This document shows positions 6,846 to 17,050 of a stretch of 39,195 nucleotides of DNA, piece after piece. Origin of the DNA: Pseudomonadota bacterium (GTDB lineage: Bacteria; Pseudomonadota; Gammaproteobacteria; Burkholderiales; Burkholderiaceae_D); assembly GCA_023389425.1 (NCBI GenBank), contig JAEWEK010000031.1:1-39195 (forward strand). Reading direction: 5' to 3'. The notes under the pieces were generated by a model. It was not told where the DNA came from. It saw only the letters and a program-made list of their open reading frames with translations, and made no database searches. The translations under genes and the position numbers were made by a program. The number at the start of each line of letters is the position of its first letter. The stretch's first letter is position 1.

Positions 6846-8282
6846 ATGTTCATTCTTCGAATGCCCGCCGTACAGCGCACGGCACGCGCGCTCACCTATC
6901 TCACGGCCTTCGTGCTCATTTGCGTCTGCCTGTGGCTCAACAAGTTCTTCGGGCGGCCGGATCTGGACCAGATTGCGTATCACGTCGGACTCGGTGTCGA
7001 GGGACTCGGGACCTCCGATCCTGCGCTGGTGGGACACTTCATTCGCTGGTGCGTGGTGGCGCCGCTGGTGTTCCTCGCGGCGACGCTGGTGGTGGAATGG
7101 CGCGGGCGCCTGCCGGCGGGGCTGCGCGCGCTCGGCGCGAAGATGCCGCTGGTGCTGATGGCGGCGGCGCTGGCGTATTGGGTGGTCGACACCAATGCGC
7201 TGCGCTACATCGGCAAGAATTTCGGCGTCGATTATTTCGGCGCGAACTACCTGCCGCCGCAAGACGTCAGCCTGAAAGGCGCGCACACCAGGAACCTCGT
7301 CATCATTTACGTCGAAAGCCTGGAGGCGGCTTATGCCAAGCCAGAATTATTCGGCGAGGATCGCATCGCGCCGCTCACGCAGCTGCCTGGCGAAAGCTTC
7401 ACGCAATATCGGCAGGCACCGGGAACCGGCTTCACGATCGCGGCGATCGTATCGACGCAATGCGGCTTGCCGCTTGAGCGCGTCGGCCTGTTCGATTTGA
7501 ATACGCAGGGCCAGGTGATCGATAACTTCCTGCCGCACGCGACCTGCCTGAGCGACATCCTGAACCAGCACGGTTATCGCAATGTGTTCATGGGCGGTGG
7601 TTCGCTTAAATTCGCGGGCAAGGGGAATTTCTTGCATAGCCACCATTACGACGAGACCTATGGCCGGGAAGACTGGATCGCGCAGGGTGCGAATCCGGAC
7701 AAGATGAATGGCTGGGGTTTGTACGACGACGAATTGTTCGACCGGGCGAAGGAGAAGCTGCGCCAGCTGCACGCATCGAACAAGCCGTTCAACCTGACGC
7801 TGCTGACCGTGGATACGCACGAACCGGCGGGATTCAAGCCGCGCCGCTGCAAGGTGCAGGACCCGAATCAGTTCGAAGGCGTGGTGGAATGCAGCGCGCA
7901 GGAGATCGCGGCGTTCGTCGACTTCATCAAGGACAGCGGGTATTTGAAGGATACCAATGTGGTGATCCTGGGCGATCACCTGGCGCGCAAGAATCCGGTG
8001 GCGGATCGGCTGGAGACACTACCGGAGCGGTATATCTTCAACAAGTTCATTTCGGATGAGCCGATGAAGAAGAACCGCGAGGAGATCGTGCATTTCGATC
8101 TGCTGCCGACCATGCTGGAGTTTATCGGGTTTGAAGCGCACGGGAATCAGCTGGGGCTGGGTTTCAGTGGCTTCGGTAATGTTGGGGCGAAGGACAAGAA
8201 GCCGAAGGCGGATCGGTTTGATCAGATGAGCCAGAATTTGTTGAATCGGTCGGCGACGTATTTGCACCTGTGGCAGTCGTAA
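6846..8282 (+). CDS. Sulfatase-family phosphoglycerol transferase-like membrane enzyme
   Basis: It is an inner-membrane protein of the alkaline phosphatase superfamily, of the LtaS/OpgB type, which moves phosphoglycerol onto glucans or lipids. Three hydrophobic segments lie at about residues 13-33, 65-85 and 100-116. The catalytic domain starts near residue 150. It has the metal ligand Glu157 in YVESLE, the probable nucleophile Thr197 in GTGFT, and Asp377-His378 in ILGDH. At 478 residues it is shorter than E. coli OpgB. The protein may act on osmoregulated periplasmic glucans, as in OpgB, but the substrate is inferred only from family. No clear ribosome binding site precedes the ATG at 6846; residue 6 (ATG at 6861) is an alternative start. 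The gene is convergent with yidC. Confidence 0.85.
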   Translation: MFILRMPAVQRTARALTYLTAFVLICVCLWLNKFFGRPDLDQIAYHVGLGVEGLGTSDPALVGHFIRWCVVAPLVFLAATLVVEWRGRLPAGLRALGAKMPLVLMAAALAYWVVDTNALRYIGKNFGVDYFGANYLPPQDVSLKGAHTRNLVIIYVESLEAAYAKPELFGEDRIAPLTQLPGESFTQYRQAPGTGFTIAAIVSTQCGLPLERVGLFDLNTQGQVIDNFLPHATCLSDILNQHGYRNVFMGGGSLKFAGKGNFLHSHHYDETYGREDWIAQGANPDKMNGWGLYDDELFDRAKEKLRQLHASNKPFNLTLLTVDTHEPAGFKPRRCKVQDPNQFEGVVECSAQEIAAFVDFIKDSGYLKDTNVVILGDHLARKNPVADRLETLPERYIFNKFISDEPMKKNREEIVHFDLLPTMLEFIGFEAHGNQLGLGFSGFGNVGAKDKKPKADRFDQMSQNLLNRSATYLHLWQS

Positions 8283-8301
8283 TTTCCTCAACACCGAAAC
8301 A

Positions 8302-8407
8302 ACGTCGTCCCCGCGAAGGCGGGGACCCATGCCGAGGGTGCTGGCCAACTGCGTGCGATGCGACTACTCAAGCGGTCCATGGATTCCGGCCTTCGCCGGA
8401 ACGACGT
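8302..8407. repeat. REP-like inverted repeat, copy B
   Basis: The left arm reads ACGTCGTCCCCGCG then AGGCGGGGACCCATG. The right arm reads CCATGGATTCCGGCC then GGAACGACGT. The arms face each other across about 60 bases. It lies between the sulfatase stop and the yidC terminator. Confidence 0.75.
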
Positions 8408-8424
8408 TGACAGGTAGATGGCAA

Positions 8425-8461
8425 AAATAAGAAAGCCCGCGAATTCGCGGGCTTTCTGTTT
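8425..8461. terminator. Bidirectional terminator for yidC and the sulfatase gene
   Basis: GAAAGCCCGCG and CGCGGGCTTTC around a central AATT form a 26-base perfect palindrome (8431-8456). A residues flank the left side and T residues the right, so it can terminate transcripts from both convergent genes. Confidence 0.85.
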
Positions 8462-8473
8462 GCAGTCTCAGGC

Positions 8474-10174
8474 TTACTGCTGCGGATTGAGCTTCTTGGT
8501 GATCACCCACTGCTGGCCGATCGACATGATGTTATTCACCACCCAGTACAGCACCAGGCCGGACGGGAAGAAGAAGAACATCACCGAGAACGCCAGCGGC
8601 ATGAACAGCATCATCTTCGCCTGTACCGGATCCGCCGGCGCCGGGTTCAGTTTCTGCGTGATGAACATCGAGATCGCGTACACCACCGGCAGGATGCACC
8701 ACGGATCGTGCTGCGACAGGTCGGTGATCCAGCCGATCCACGGCGCGCCGCGGAATTCGATCGAGGCCTGCAGCACGTAGTACAGCGCCAGGAACACCGG
8801 CATCTGCACCAGGATCGGCAGGCAGCCGCCCAGCGGATTGATCTTCTCTTTCTTGTACAGCTCCATGGTGGCCTGGTTCATCTTGGCCGGATCATCCTTG
8901 AAGCGCTCACGGATCGCCTGCATTTTCGGCGCCAGCGTCTTCATCTTGGCCATGCTGCGATAACCGGCTGCCGACAGCGGGAAGAACAGCAGCTTGATGA
9001 GGATGGTGAAGGCGATAATCGTCCAGCCCCAGTTGCCCAGGACCTTGTGGATCAGGTTCATGCCCAGGAAGATCGGCTTGGCGATGATCGTCGCCCAGCC
9101 ATAATCCTTGACCAGTTCCAGTCCCGGCGCGATGCCTTCCAGCGCCTTTTCGTCCTGCGGACCCGAATACAGCTTGGCCGAGCTGGACACGCTGGCGCCC
9201 GGCTGCAGCGTGCCGACCGGCATCACGGTTTCGATCGCGTACAGGTTGGTGCCGACTTTGGAGGTGCGGATGTCGCGCGGCTGGTTTTCCGGCGGCACGA
9301 AGGCCGACACGAAGAAGTGCTGCGAGATCGCGATCCAGCCGTCGTTGGCCTTGTTGCTGTGCTCGACGGTGCCTTTTTCGATCTTCTCGAAAGTCAGCTT
9401 CTGGTACTTGTCGGTGGAGGTGTACAGCGTCGGGCCGGTGTAGCGGCTGTTGAAGTACGAAGAACCTTCCGGCGTGTTGCCGTCGTGGACCAGCTGCAGG
9501 AACACCGACGGCGTCACCGGGGCGCTGCCGACGTTGGCCACGTCGTGGCGCACGTCGATCACGTAGTCGCCGCGCTTGAAGGTGAAGGTCTTGGTCAGCT
9601 TGACGCCGCCCTGCTCGGCTTCGAGCACCACTTGCACCTGGTTGCCGCCGTCGAGCGTGCGCACGCCCGGCTTCAGGGTGTAGATGGTGTTGTTGTTCGG
9701 CAGGTCGTTGGCGCCGGTCAGGCCGCTGCGGGCCAGGTAGGTGTGCTTCGGATCTTCTTCGAACAGGACTTCATTGGTGTCGCGGTCGGTCGGCTTGCAG
9801 GCCGGCGACAGGCCGAAGCAGCCGCCGAACCAGCCCGGGCTGCCTTCTGCCTTGTATTTCAGCAGTTCCAGGCGACGGATGACGCCGCCTGCGGTGTCGA
9901 TGTCGGCCTTGAAGACGTCGGTGGTGATCGTGACGGTCTCAGCCTTGACGGGTGCGGGTGCGCCCGGCTCCGTGGCAGCCGGTGCGGCGCCGCCTGCTTG
10001 TGCGGTCGGCGCGCTGGCGGCCGGGGTCGCGGCCGGCGCGGTCGCGGCCACCTTGGCCGGCGGCGTCGGCGAGAACATCGACTGCTTGCCGTTCGACACC
10101 ATCCAATCGTTCCACAGGACGATCAGGGAGATGGCGAACACGATCCACAGGATGGTACGTTTATTGATTTCCAT
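8474..10174 (-). CDS. yidC: Membrane protein insertase YidC
   Basis: YidC inserts and folds inner-membrane proteins, alone or with SecYEG. The 566 residues fit the Gram-negative long form. There is an N-terminal membrane anchor (TILWIVFAISLIVLWNDWMV) and a low-complexity Ala/Pro linker. A large periplasmic P1 domain follows at about 70-340. The conserved C-terminal core starts around residue 365 (NWGWTIIAFTILIKLLFFPL) and includes GGCLPILVQMPVFLALYYVL. The conserved cytoplasmic positive residue lies in FTILIKLLFFPL. The protein ends NPQQ. It is preceded by yidD with only nine bases between, so rpmH-rnpA-yidD-yidC is probably one operon ending at the terminator at 8425. Confidence 0.98.
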   Translation of the reverse strand: MEINKRTILWIVFAISLIVLWNDWMVSNGKQSMFSPTPPAKVAATAPAATPAASAPTAQAGGAAPAATEPGAPAPVKAETVTITTDVFKADIDTAGGVIRRLELLKYKAEGSPGWFGGCFGLSPACKPTDRDTNEVLFEEDPKHTYLARSGLTGANDLPNNNTIYTLKPGVRTLDGGNQVQVVLEAEQGGVKLTKTFTFKRGDYVIDVRHDVANVGSAPVTPSVFLQLVHDGNTPEGSSYFNSRYTGPTLYTSTDKYQKLTFEKIEKGTVEHSNKANDGWIAISQHFFVSAFVPPENQPRDIRTSKVGTNLYAIETVMPVGTLQPGASVSSSAKLYSGPQDEKALEGIAPGLELVKDYGWATIIAKPIFLGMNLIHKVLGNWGWTIIAFTILIKLLFFPLSAAGYRSMAKMKTLAPKMQAIRERFKDDPAKMNQATMELYKKEKINPLGGCLPILVQMPVFLALYYVLQASIEFRGAPWIGWITDLSQHDPWCILPVVYAISMFITQKLNPAPADPVQAKMMLFMPLAFSVMFFFFPSGLVLYWVVNNIMSIGQQWVITKKLNPQQ

Positions 10175-10183
10175 TGGATTTCT

Positions 10184-10441
10184 TCAGGGGTGGTTACAAC
10201 CGCAAGCGGCTGGATGGGAGTCCTGCTTCGCGGGCGGAACAGGGTCGACGCCGCCTTCGTTCCACGGATGGCAGCGGCAGATGCGGCGCGCGGCCAGCCA
10301 GCTGCCGCGGGCGGCGCCGTGGGTGCGCAGCGCTTCCAGCGCGTAATTGGAACAGGTCGGGTAGAAACGGCAGTTCTGGCCCAGCATCGGCGAGACCAGC
10401 AACTGGTAGGCGCGCACCAGCCAGGCCAGCAGCGTGCTCAT
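10184..10441 (-). CDS. yidD: Membrane protein insertion efficiency factor YidD
   Basis: YidD is a small membrane-associated protein encoded between rnpA and yidC in most bacteria, thought to assist YidC-dependent insertion. The 85 residues carry the family hallmark CRFYPTCSNYALEAL, a second cysteine cluster RRICRCHPWNEGGVDPVP, and an amphipathic N-terminal helix (LLAWLVRAYQLLVSP). The tail ends in CGCNHP. Its start overlaps the rnpA stop by four bases, indicating translational coupling. Confidence 0.96.
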   Translation of the reverse strand: MSTLLAWLVRAYQLLVSPMLGQNCRFYPTCSNYALEALRTHGAARGSWLAARRICRCHPWNEGGVDPVPPAKQDSHPAACGCNHP

Positions 10442-10830
10442 GCCGGGGCCGCCGTGGCGCGCGCCTTCTGCGAGGCGAACAGGCGCACCAGTTCGCTGCG
10501 CAGTTCGGCCTTCAGGGCGCTGGTGGTCGCGGCGCCGTCCCGTTTGTTGACGGGGCCGGACAGGCGCACGATGCAGTCGAACGGCGGCAGCGCCGTGGTC
10601 CGGAACAGCTCGCGGGTGATGCGCTTGATGGTATTGCGGGTGACGGCGCGCGGGGCGAACCGTTTGGCCGCAACGACGCCCAGCCGCGCGTGCGGCAGGC
10701 CGTTGGGTCGGGTATAGAGGACGAAATGCGCGGTTTTTTGCGCCGGCCGCAAACGAAAAACGGATGAAAACTCATCCGTTTTAACGATACGCCGAACGCG
10801 CGCGAAGTCGTGCAACCCTTCGCCTGTCAT
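10438..10830 (-). CDS. rnpA: Ribonuclease P protein component
   Basis: This is the protein subunit of RNase P, which matures the 5' ends of tRNAs together with the RNA encoded by rnpB (not in this window). The 130 residues include the conserved RNR-type RNA-binding motif RNTIKRITRE at about 65-74, preceded by GVVAAKRFAPRAVTRN. The N-terminal core has RVRRIVKTDEFSSVF. It lies 32 bases from rpmH upstream and overlaps yidD downstream by four bases. Confidence 0.96.
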   Translation of the reverse strand: MTGEGLHDFARVRRIVKTDEFSSVFRLRPAQKTAHFVLYTRPNGLPHARLGVVAAKRFAPRAVTRNTIKRITRELFRTTALPPFDCIVRLSGPVNKRDGAATTSALKAELRSELVRLFASQKARATAAPA

Positions 10831-10862
10831 GGCTGACCGCGATCGATCAGAGCGGCTTGGCC

Positions 10863-10997
10863 TTAGACGGCCAGGCGCTTGCGGCCCTTGGCGCGGCGAG
10901 CGTTCAGGACTTGGCGGCCACCACGGGTAGCCATACGAGCGCGGAAGCCGTGCGTGCGCTTGCGACGGACGACGGAAGGTTGGTAAGTACGTTTCAT
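10863..10997 (-). CDS. rpmH: 50S ribosomal protein L34
   Basis: The 44-residue product starts MKRTYQPSVVRRKRTHGFRA and ends KGRKRLAV, the standard highly basic L34 sequence. The ATG is at 10997 and the TAA at 10863-10865. It leads the rnpA-yidD-yidC cluster and is transcribed away from dnaA, the classic arrangement flanking many bacterial origins. The promoter must lie in the 490 bases between it and dnaA. Confidence 0.98.
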   Translation of the reverse strand: MKRTYQPSVVRRKRTHGFRARMATRGGRQVLNARRAKGRKRLAV

Positions 10998-11246
10998 GGT
11001 GGTCTCGCTTAAAGCAAATTGTGCAAAATCGGGTCTGACGTCTCGTCAGCTTCGGGCGCCAATGACAGGATCGCAGAGGGTTAAGCCAGCGTCACGCCAC
11101 AGCAAATACTTATCTTGGCCGCGTGAAGCCGGGCAACCGTTGAACGATTGGAATGGTACGCGGACAGGGAACCCTGAATTAGACAGCATTTTCAGTCCAG
11201 CTGTCAAGGCGGGTGTTGTTCTGGATGAGTCTTCGCCAAGGTCAAA

Positions 11247-11353
11247 ACGTCGTCCCCGCGGAGGCGGGGACCCATGCTGAGCATCGCGGCCTGCGGCGCT
11301 GCCTTTCGACGGCTCACCCGGTCTATGGGTCCCCGCCTGCGCGGGGGCGACGT
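11247..11353. repeat. REP-like inverted repeat, copy C
   Basis: The left arm reads ACGTCGTCCCCGCG then AGGCGGGGACCCATGCTG; the right arm reads CTATGGGTCCCCGCCTGCG then GGGGGCGACGT. The arms are close to exact complements. It lies inside the rpmH-dnaA gap. Confidence 0.8.
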
Positions 11354-11429
11354 ATTTACGATAGCGGTGAAGGCGAGCTGCTCGGGAACGATGTCAAGCC
11401 CATGCGGCCTAAAATTTAAACCCCGTGCC

Positions 11430-11460
11430 TGTGGATAACTCCCGCCAGTACAGGTAAAAT
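11430..11460 (+). promoter_or_regulatory. DnaA box overlapping a likely dnaA promoter
   Basis: TGTGGATAA at 11430-11438 is the perfect reverse of the consensus box TTATCCACA. A TAAAAT hexamer at 11455-11460 would serve as the -10 element. The -35 position (about 11432-11437) falls within the DnaA box, so DnaA binding would block its own promoter. The start codon is 30 bases downstream. Confidence 0.6.
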
Positions 11461-11490
11461 AGCGTGTTACGTATCAACTAGCTGGCATTC

Positions 11491-12870
11491 ATGGAAAACT
11501 TCTGGCAGACCTGTTCCGCGCAAATGGAACTCGAGCTGACGCCGCAGCAATTCAGCGCCTGGATCAAGCCGCTGATCGTCCTCGACTACGAGGATGGCAA
11601 GCTGCGCATCGCGGCGCCGAACCGTTTCAAGCTCGACATGGTGAAGTCGCAGTTTGCCTCGCGCATCACTGCCCTCGCCTGCCAGTATTGGGAAGCCCCG
11701 GTCGAAGTGCAATTCGTGCTCGACCCGAAAAACCGCAAGCCGCTCGGCCCCGCCGCCGCGCCCGCGCCGGAGCCGGAGCTGCGCCCGGCCGCGCCGATGC
11801 TGTCGACCAGCCCGGACAACATCAATATCGCCAACTCGCCCAAGCGCGAGCAAAGCCGCGTCAACCCGGAACTGACCTTCGACAGCCTGGTCACCGGTAA
11901 GGCCAACCAGCTGGCGCGCGCCGCCGCGATCCAGGTCGCCAACAACCCGGGCGTGTCGTACAACCCGCTGTTCTTCTACGGCGGCGTCGGCCTCGGCAAG
12001 ACCCACCTGATCCACGCGATCGGCAACCAGGTGATGGCCGACCAGCCGGGCGCGCGCATCCGCTATATCCACGCGGAACAGTACGTGCGCGACGTCGTGA
12101 CTGCGTACCAGCGCAAAGGCTTCGACGATTTCAAGCATTACTATCACTCGCTGGACATGCTGCTGATCGACGATATCCAGTTCTTCGGCGGCAAGAGCCG
12201 GACGCAGGAAGAGTTTTTCTATGCGTTCGAGGCGCTGATCGCGGCCAAGAAGCAGATCATCATCACCAGCGATACCTACCCGAAAGAGATCACGGGTATG
12301 GACGACCGCCTGATCTCGCGTTTCGATTCCGGCCTGACGGTGGCGATCGAGCCGCCGGAGCTGGAAATGCGGGTGGCCATTCTGCTGAAGAAGGCCCAGC
12401 AGGACGGCGTGACGCTGTCGGACGACGTGGCTTTCTTCGTGGCCAAGCACCTGCGCTCGAACGTGCGCGAGCTGGAAGGCGCGCTGCGCAAGATCCTGGC
12501 GTACTCGCGTTTCCACGGGCGTGAGATCACGATCGACATCGTCAAGGAAGCGCTGAAGGACCTGTTGTCGGTGCAAAACCGCCAGATTTCGGTGGAGAAC
12601 ATCCAGAAGACAGTGGCGGACTTTTTCAATATCAAGGTCGCGGACATGTACAGCAAGCGCCGGCCGGCCAACATCGCCCGCCCGCGCCAGATTGCGATGT
12701 ACCTGGCCAAGGAGCTGACCCAGAAGAGCCTGCCGGAGATCGGCGAGCTGTTTGGCGGCAGGGATCACACCACGGTGCTGCATGCGGTGCGCAAGATTGC
12801 GGGGGACAGGCAGAAGAGTCCGGAAGTGAACCACGAGCTGCACGTGCTGGAGCAGACGCTGAAGGGTTAA
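11491..12870 (+). CDS. dnaA: Chromosomal replication initiator DnaA
   Basis: DnaA binds origin boxes, oligomerises with ATP and opens the duplex. At 459 residues it has all four domains. Domain I spans about 1-75 (starting MENFWQTCSAQMELEL). A short Pro/Ala-rich domain II lies at about 80-125. The AAA+ domain III has Walker A GGVGLGKTHL at 164-173 and Walker B LLIDDIQFF with Asp227-Asp228. Domain IV carries the box-recognition signature GRDHTTVLHAVRKI near 425. The start is fixed by the conserved N-terminus. It heads dnaA-dnaN-gyrB, with about 200-base gaps that each hold a REP-like repeat. Confidence 0.98.
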   Translation: MENFWQTCSAQMELELTPQQFSAWIKPLIVLDYEDGKLRIAAPNRFKLDMVKSQFASRITALACQYWEAPVEVQFVLDPKNRKPLGPAAAPAPEPELRPAAPMLSTSPDNINIANSPKREQSRVNPELTFDSLVTGKANQLARAAAIQVANNPGVSYNPLFFYGGVGLGKTHLIHAIGNQVMADQPGARIRYIHAEQYVRDVVTAYQRKGFDDFKHYYHSLDMLLIDDIQFFGGKSRTQEEFFYAFEALIAAKKQIIITSDTYPKEITGMDDRLISRFDSGLTVAIEPPELEMRVAILLKKAQQDGVTLSDDVAFFVAKHLRSNVRELEGALRKILAYSRFHGREITIDIVKEALKDLLSVQNRQISVENIQKTVADFFNIKVADMYSKRRPANIARPRQIAMYLAKELTQKSLPEIGELFGGRDHTTVLHAVRKIAGDRQKSPEVNHELHVLEQTLKG

Positions 12871-12894
12871 TTGTTAGCTCTAAAACCGTCGCCC

Positions 12895-12967
12895 CGGCGC
12901 AGGCCGGGGCCCATAGACCGCGTGACGGGATGCTCAGCATGGGTCCCGGCCTGCGCCGGGACGACGG
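12895..12967. repeat. REP-like inverted repeat, copy D
   Basis: The arms are CCGTCGCCCCGGCGCAGGCC with GGGGCCCATAG, and GCATGGGTCCCGGCC with TGCGCCGGGACGACGG. It lies between the dnaA stop and dnaN. The loop contains a short self-complementary ATGCTCAGCAT. Confidence 0.75.
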
Positions 12968-13069
12968 CGAAGTGGGCGGTGAGAAGTGATTTTCACCCAA
13001 GAAATTCTGGCAAAATAGTACCGATTGTCCTGTAAGACAGTTTTCATAAATACAACCTAAGGGATAACT

Positions 13070-14176
13070 ATGCAACTGGTCAAAACCACCCGAGACACGC
13101 TGCTGCGGCCCTTGCAGATTGTGAGTGGTATTGTCGAGCGTCGGCACACTATGCCGATTCTGGCCAATATCCTCATCCGCAAGGACGGCGAGAACGTGTC
13201 CTTCCTGTCGACCGACACCGAGGTGCAGATCACGACCCTCGCTTCCATCGGCTCGGGCGCCGACGTTACCGGCACCACCGTGGCCGCGCGCAAGCTGCTG
13301 GACATCCTGCGCGCGCTGCCGGAGTCCGGCGACGTGTCGCTGACCCTGCTGAACAAGCGCCTGACGGTGCAAAGCGGCAAGTCGCGCTTCGCCCTGCAGA
13401 CCCTGGCGGCCGAAGAATTCCCGACCGTCTCGGTGGCCGACAGCTACAACGCCAGCGTGACCCTGCCGCAAAAGACCCTGAAGCACCTGTTCAACATGGT
13501 GCACTTCTCGATGGCGCAGCAGGACATTCGCTACTACCTGAACGGCCTGCTGCTGGTACTGGACGGTAACCACGTGATCGCGGTCGCGACCGACGGCCAC
13601 CGCCTGGCCTTCTGCCAGGTCGAGACCGAACAGTCGTTCGCGCGCCAGGAAGTCATCATCCCGCGCAAGACCATCATCGAGCTGCAGCGCCTGCTGGAAG
13701 AGTCGGACGACACGGTCCAGCTGGACATCGCCGCCTCGCAGGTCAAGCTGACCTTCGCCGACATCGAACTGGTGTCGAAGCTGGTCGAGGGCAAGTTCCC
13801 GGATTACACCCGTGTGATCCCGAAGGGTTACAAGAACGACTTCACGATCAGCCGTGACGAACTGCTGCGTTCGCTGCAGCGCGCCGCGATCATGACCAGC
13901 GACAAGTTCAAGGGTGTGCGCTGCGTGATCGAGCCGGGCGTGATGAAGATCAGCTCGACCAACGCCGACCAGGAAGAGGCGGTGGAAGAACTGGAAATCG
14001 ATTACGGCGGCGACAAGATCGACATCGGTTTCAACGTCACCTACCTGCTGGACGTGCTGAACAACCTGAAGTGCGACCAGGTGAACATTTCGCTGGGCGA
14101 TTCGAATTCGTCGGCGCTGATTTCGATTCCTGACAACGGCGACTTCAAATACGTTGTCATGCCGATGCGGATTTAA
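13070..14176 (+). CDS. dnaN: DNA polymerase III beta subunit (sliding clamp)
   Basis: The clamp encircles DNA and tethers polymerase III and many repair proteins. The 368 residues match the family. The start MQLVKTTRDTLLRPLQIVSG is typical, with AGGGA six bases upstream. The three-domain clamp fold is suggested by segments RHTMPILANILI, FSMAQQDIRYYLNGLLL and TDGHRLAFCQ. The protein ends YVVMPMRI, the standard C-terminal clamp motif. recF, which follows dnaN in many bacteria, is absent; gyrB is next. Confidence 0.98.
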   Translation: MQLVKTTRDTLLRPLQIVSGIVERRHTMPILANILIRKDGENVSFLSTDTEVQITTLASIGSGADVTGTTVAARKLLDILRALPESGDVSLTLLNKRLTVQSGKSRFALQTLAAEEFPTVSVADSYNASVTLPQKTLKHLFNMVHFSMAQQDIRYYLNGLLLVLDGNHVIAVATDGHRLAFCQVETEQSFARQEVIIPRKTIIELQRLLEESDDTVQLDIAASQVKLTFADIELVSKLVEGKFPDYTRVIPKGYKNDFTISRDELLRSLQRAAIMTSDKFKGVRCVIEPGVMKISSTNADQEEAVEELEIDYGGDKIDIGFNVTYLLDVLNNLKCDQVNISLGDSNSSALISIPDNGDFKYVVMPMRI

Positions 14177-14220
14177 GACCACGGCAGGTGGCCGAACCAA
14201 AAGCTCGACCACCACCTAGC

Positions 14221-14302
14221 ACGTCGTTCCCGCGCAGGCGGGAACCCCATTTTGTATGCCCGCGCACGAAAAATGGGATTCCCGCCTGCGCGGGAATGAC
14301 GG
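14221..14302. repeat. REP-like inverted repeat, copy E
   Basis: The left arm reads ACGTCGTTCCCGCGCAGG then CGGGAACCCCATTTT. The right arm reads AAAATGGGATTCCCGCC then TGCGCGGGAATGACGG. It is nearly a perfect inverted repeat about 80 bases long, between dnaN and gyrB. It shares the AACCCCATT subtype with copy A. Confidence 0.8.
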
Positions 14303-14384
14303 TTTTGAGGTTGCGGGTTAAAGCCGGCATCGCCACGAAGCGACACTAGCAAAAGCCCGAACACAGTTTTAAGAGAAAGCAGTC

Positions 14385-16889
<2,505 letters not shown>

Positions 16890-16908
16890 GCCTCGCCCTG
16901 CGAAGTCG

Positions 16909-16940
16909 AAAAGGACCCTTCCCGGGTCCTTTTTCTTTTC
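16909..16940 (+). terminator. Rho-independent terminator of gyrB
   Basis: AAAAGGACCC (16909-16918) pairs with GGGTCCTTTT (16924-16933) around a five-base loop, followed by a T-rich run. It closes the dnaA-dnaN-gyrB unit and marks the left border of the accessory island. Confidence 0.9.
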
Positions 16941-17050
16941 CGGCGAGGCCGAATACTGGTCCTGCTGGTACTGTCGACCGATACCACTTCTAAATTACTT
17001 CTGCTGCGTGGGACATTTTCGATAACCTTGCGGTATTCACAGGAGAGGTG

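Larger units (their letters stand above)
10998..11490. other. rpmH-dnaA intergenic region, candidate origin region
   Basis: This divergent 493-base gap is the usual place to look for oriC. By eye it contains one perfect DnaA box (11430-11438) and one REP-like repeat (11247-11353). The AT-richest short run is AAAATTTAAA near 11411. I see no cluster of DnaA boxes even allowing one mismatch, so identification as oriC rests on gene context and not on boxes. No gene is visible in it. Confidence 0.45.

Noticed and set aside
8708..10717. Long + strand ORF (669 codons) opposite yidC, yidD and rnpA
   Set aside because: It crosses three real genes on the other strand and has no recognisable domain.
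11467..12843. Minus-strand ORF (458 codons) opposite dnaA
   Set aside because: Antisense shadow of dnaA with no domain of its own.
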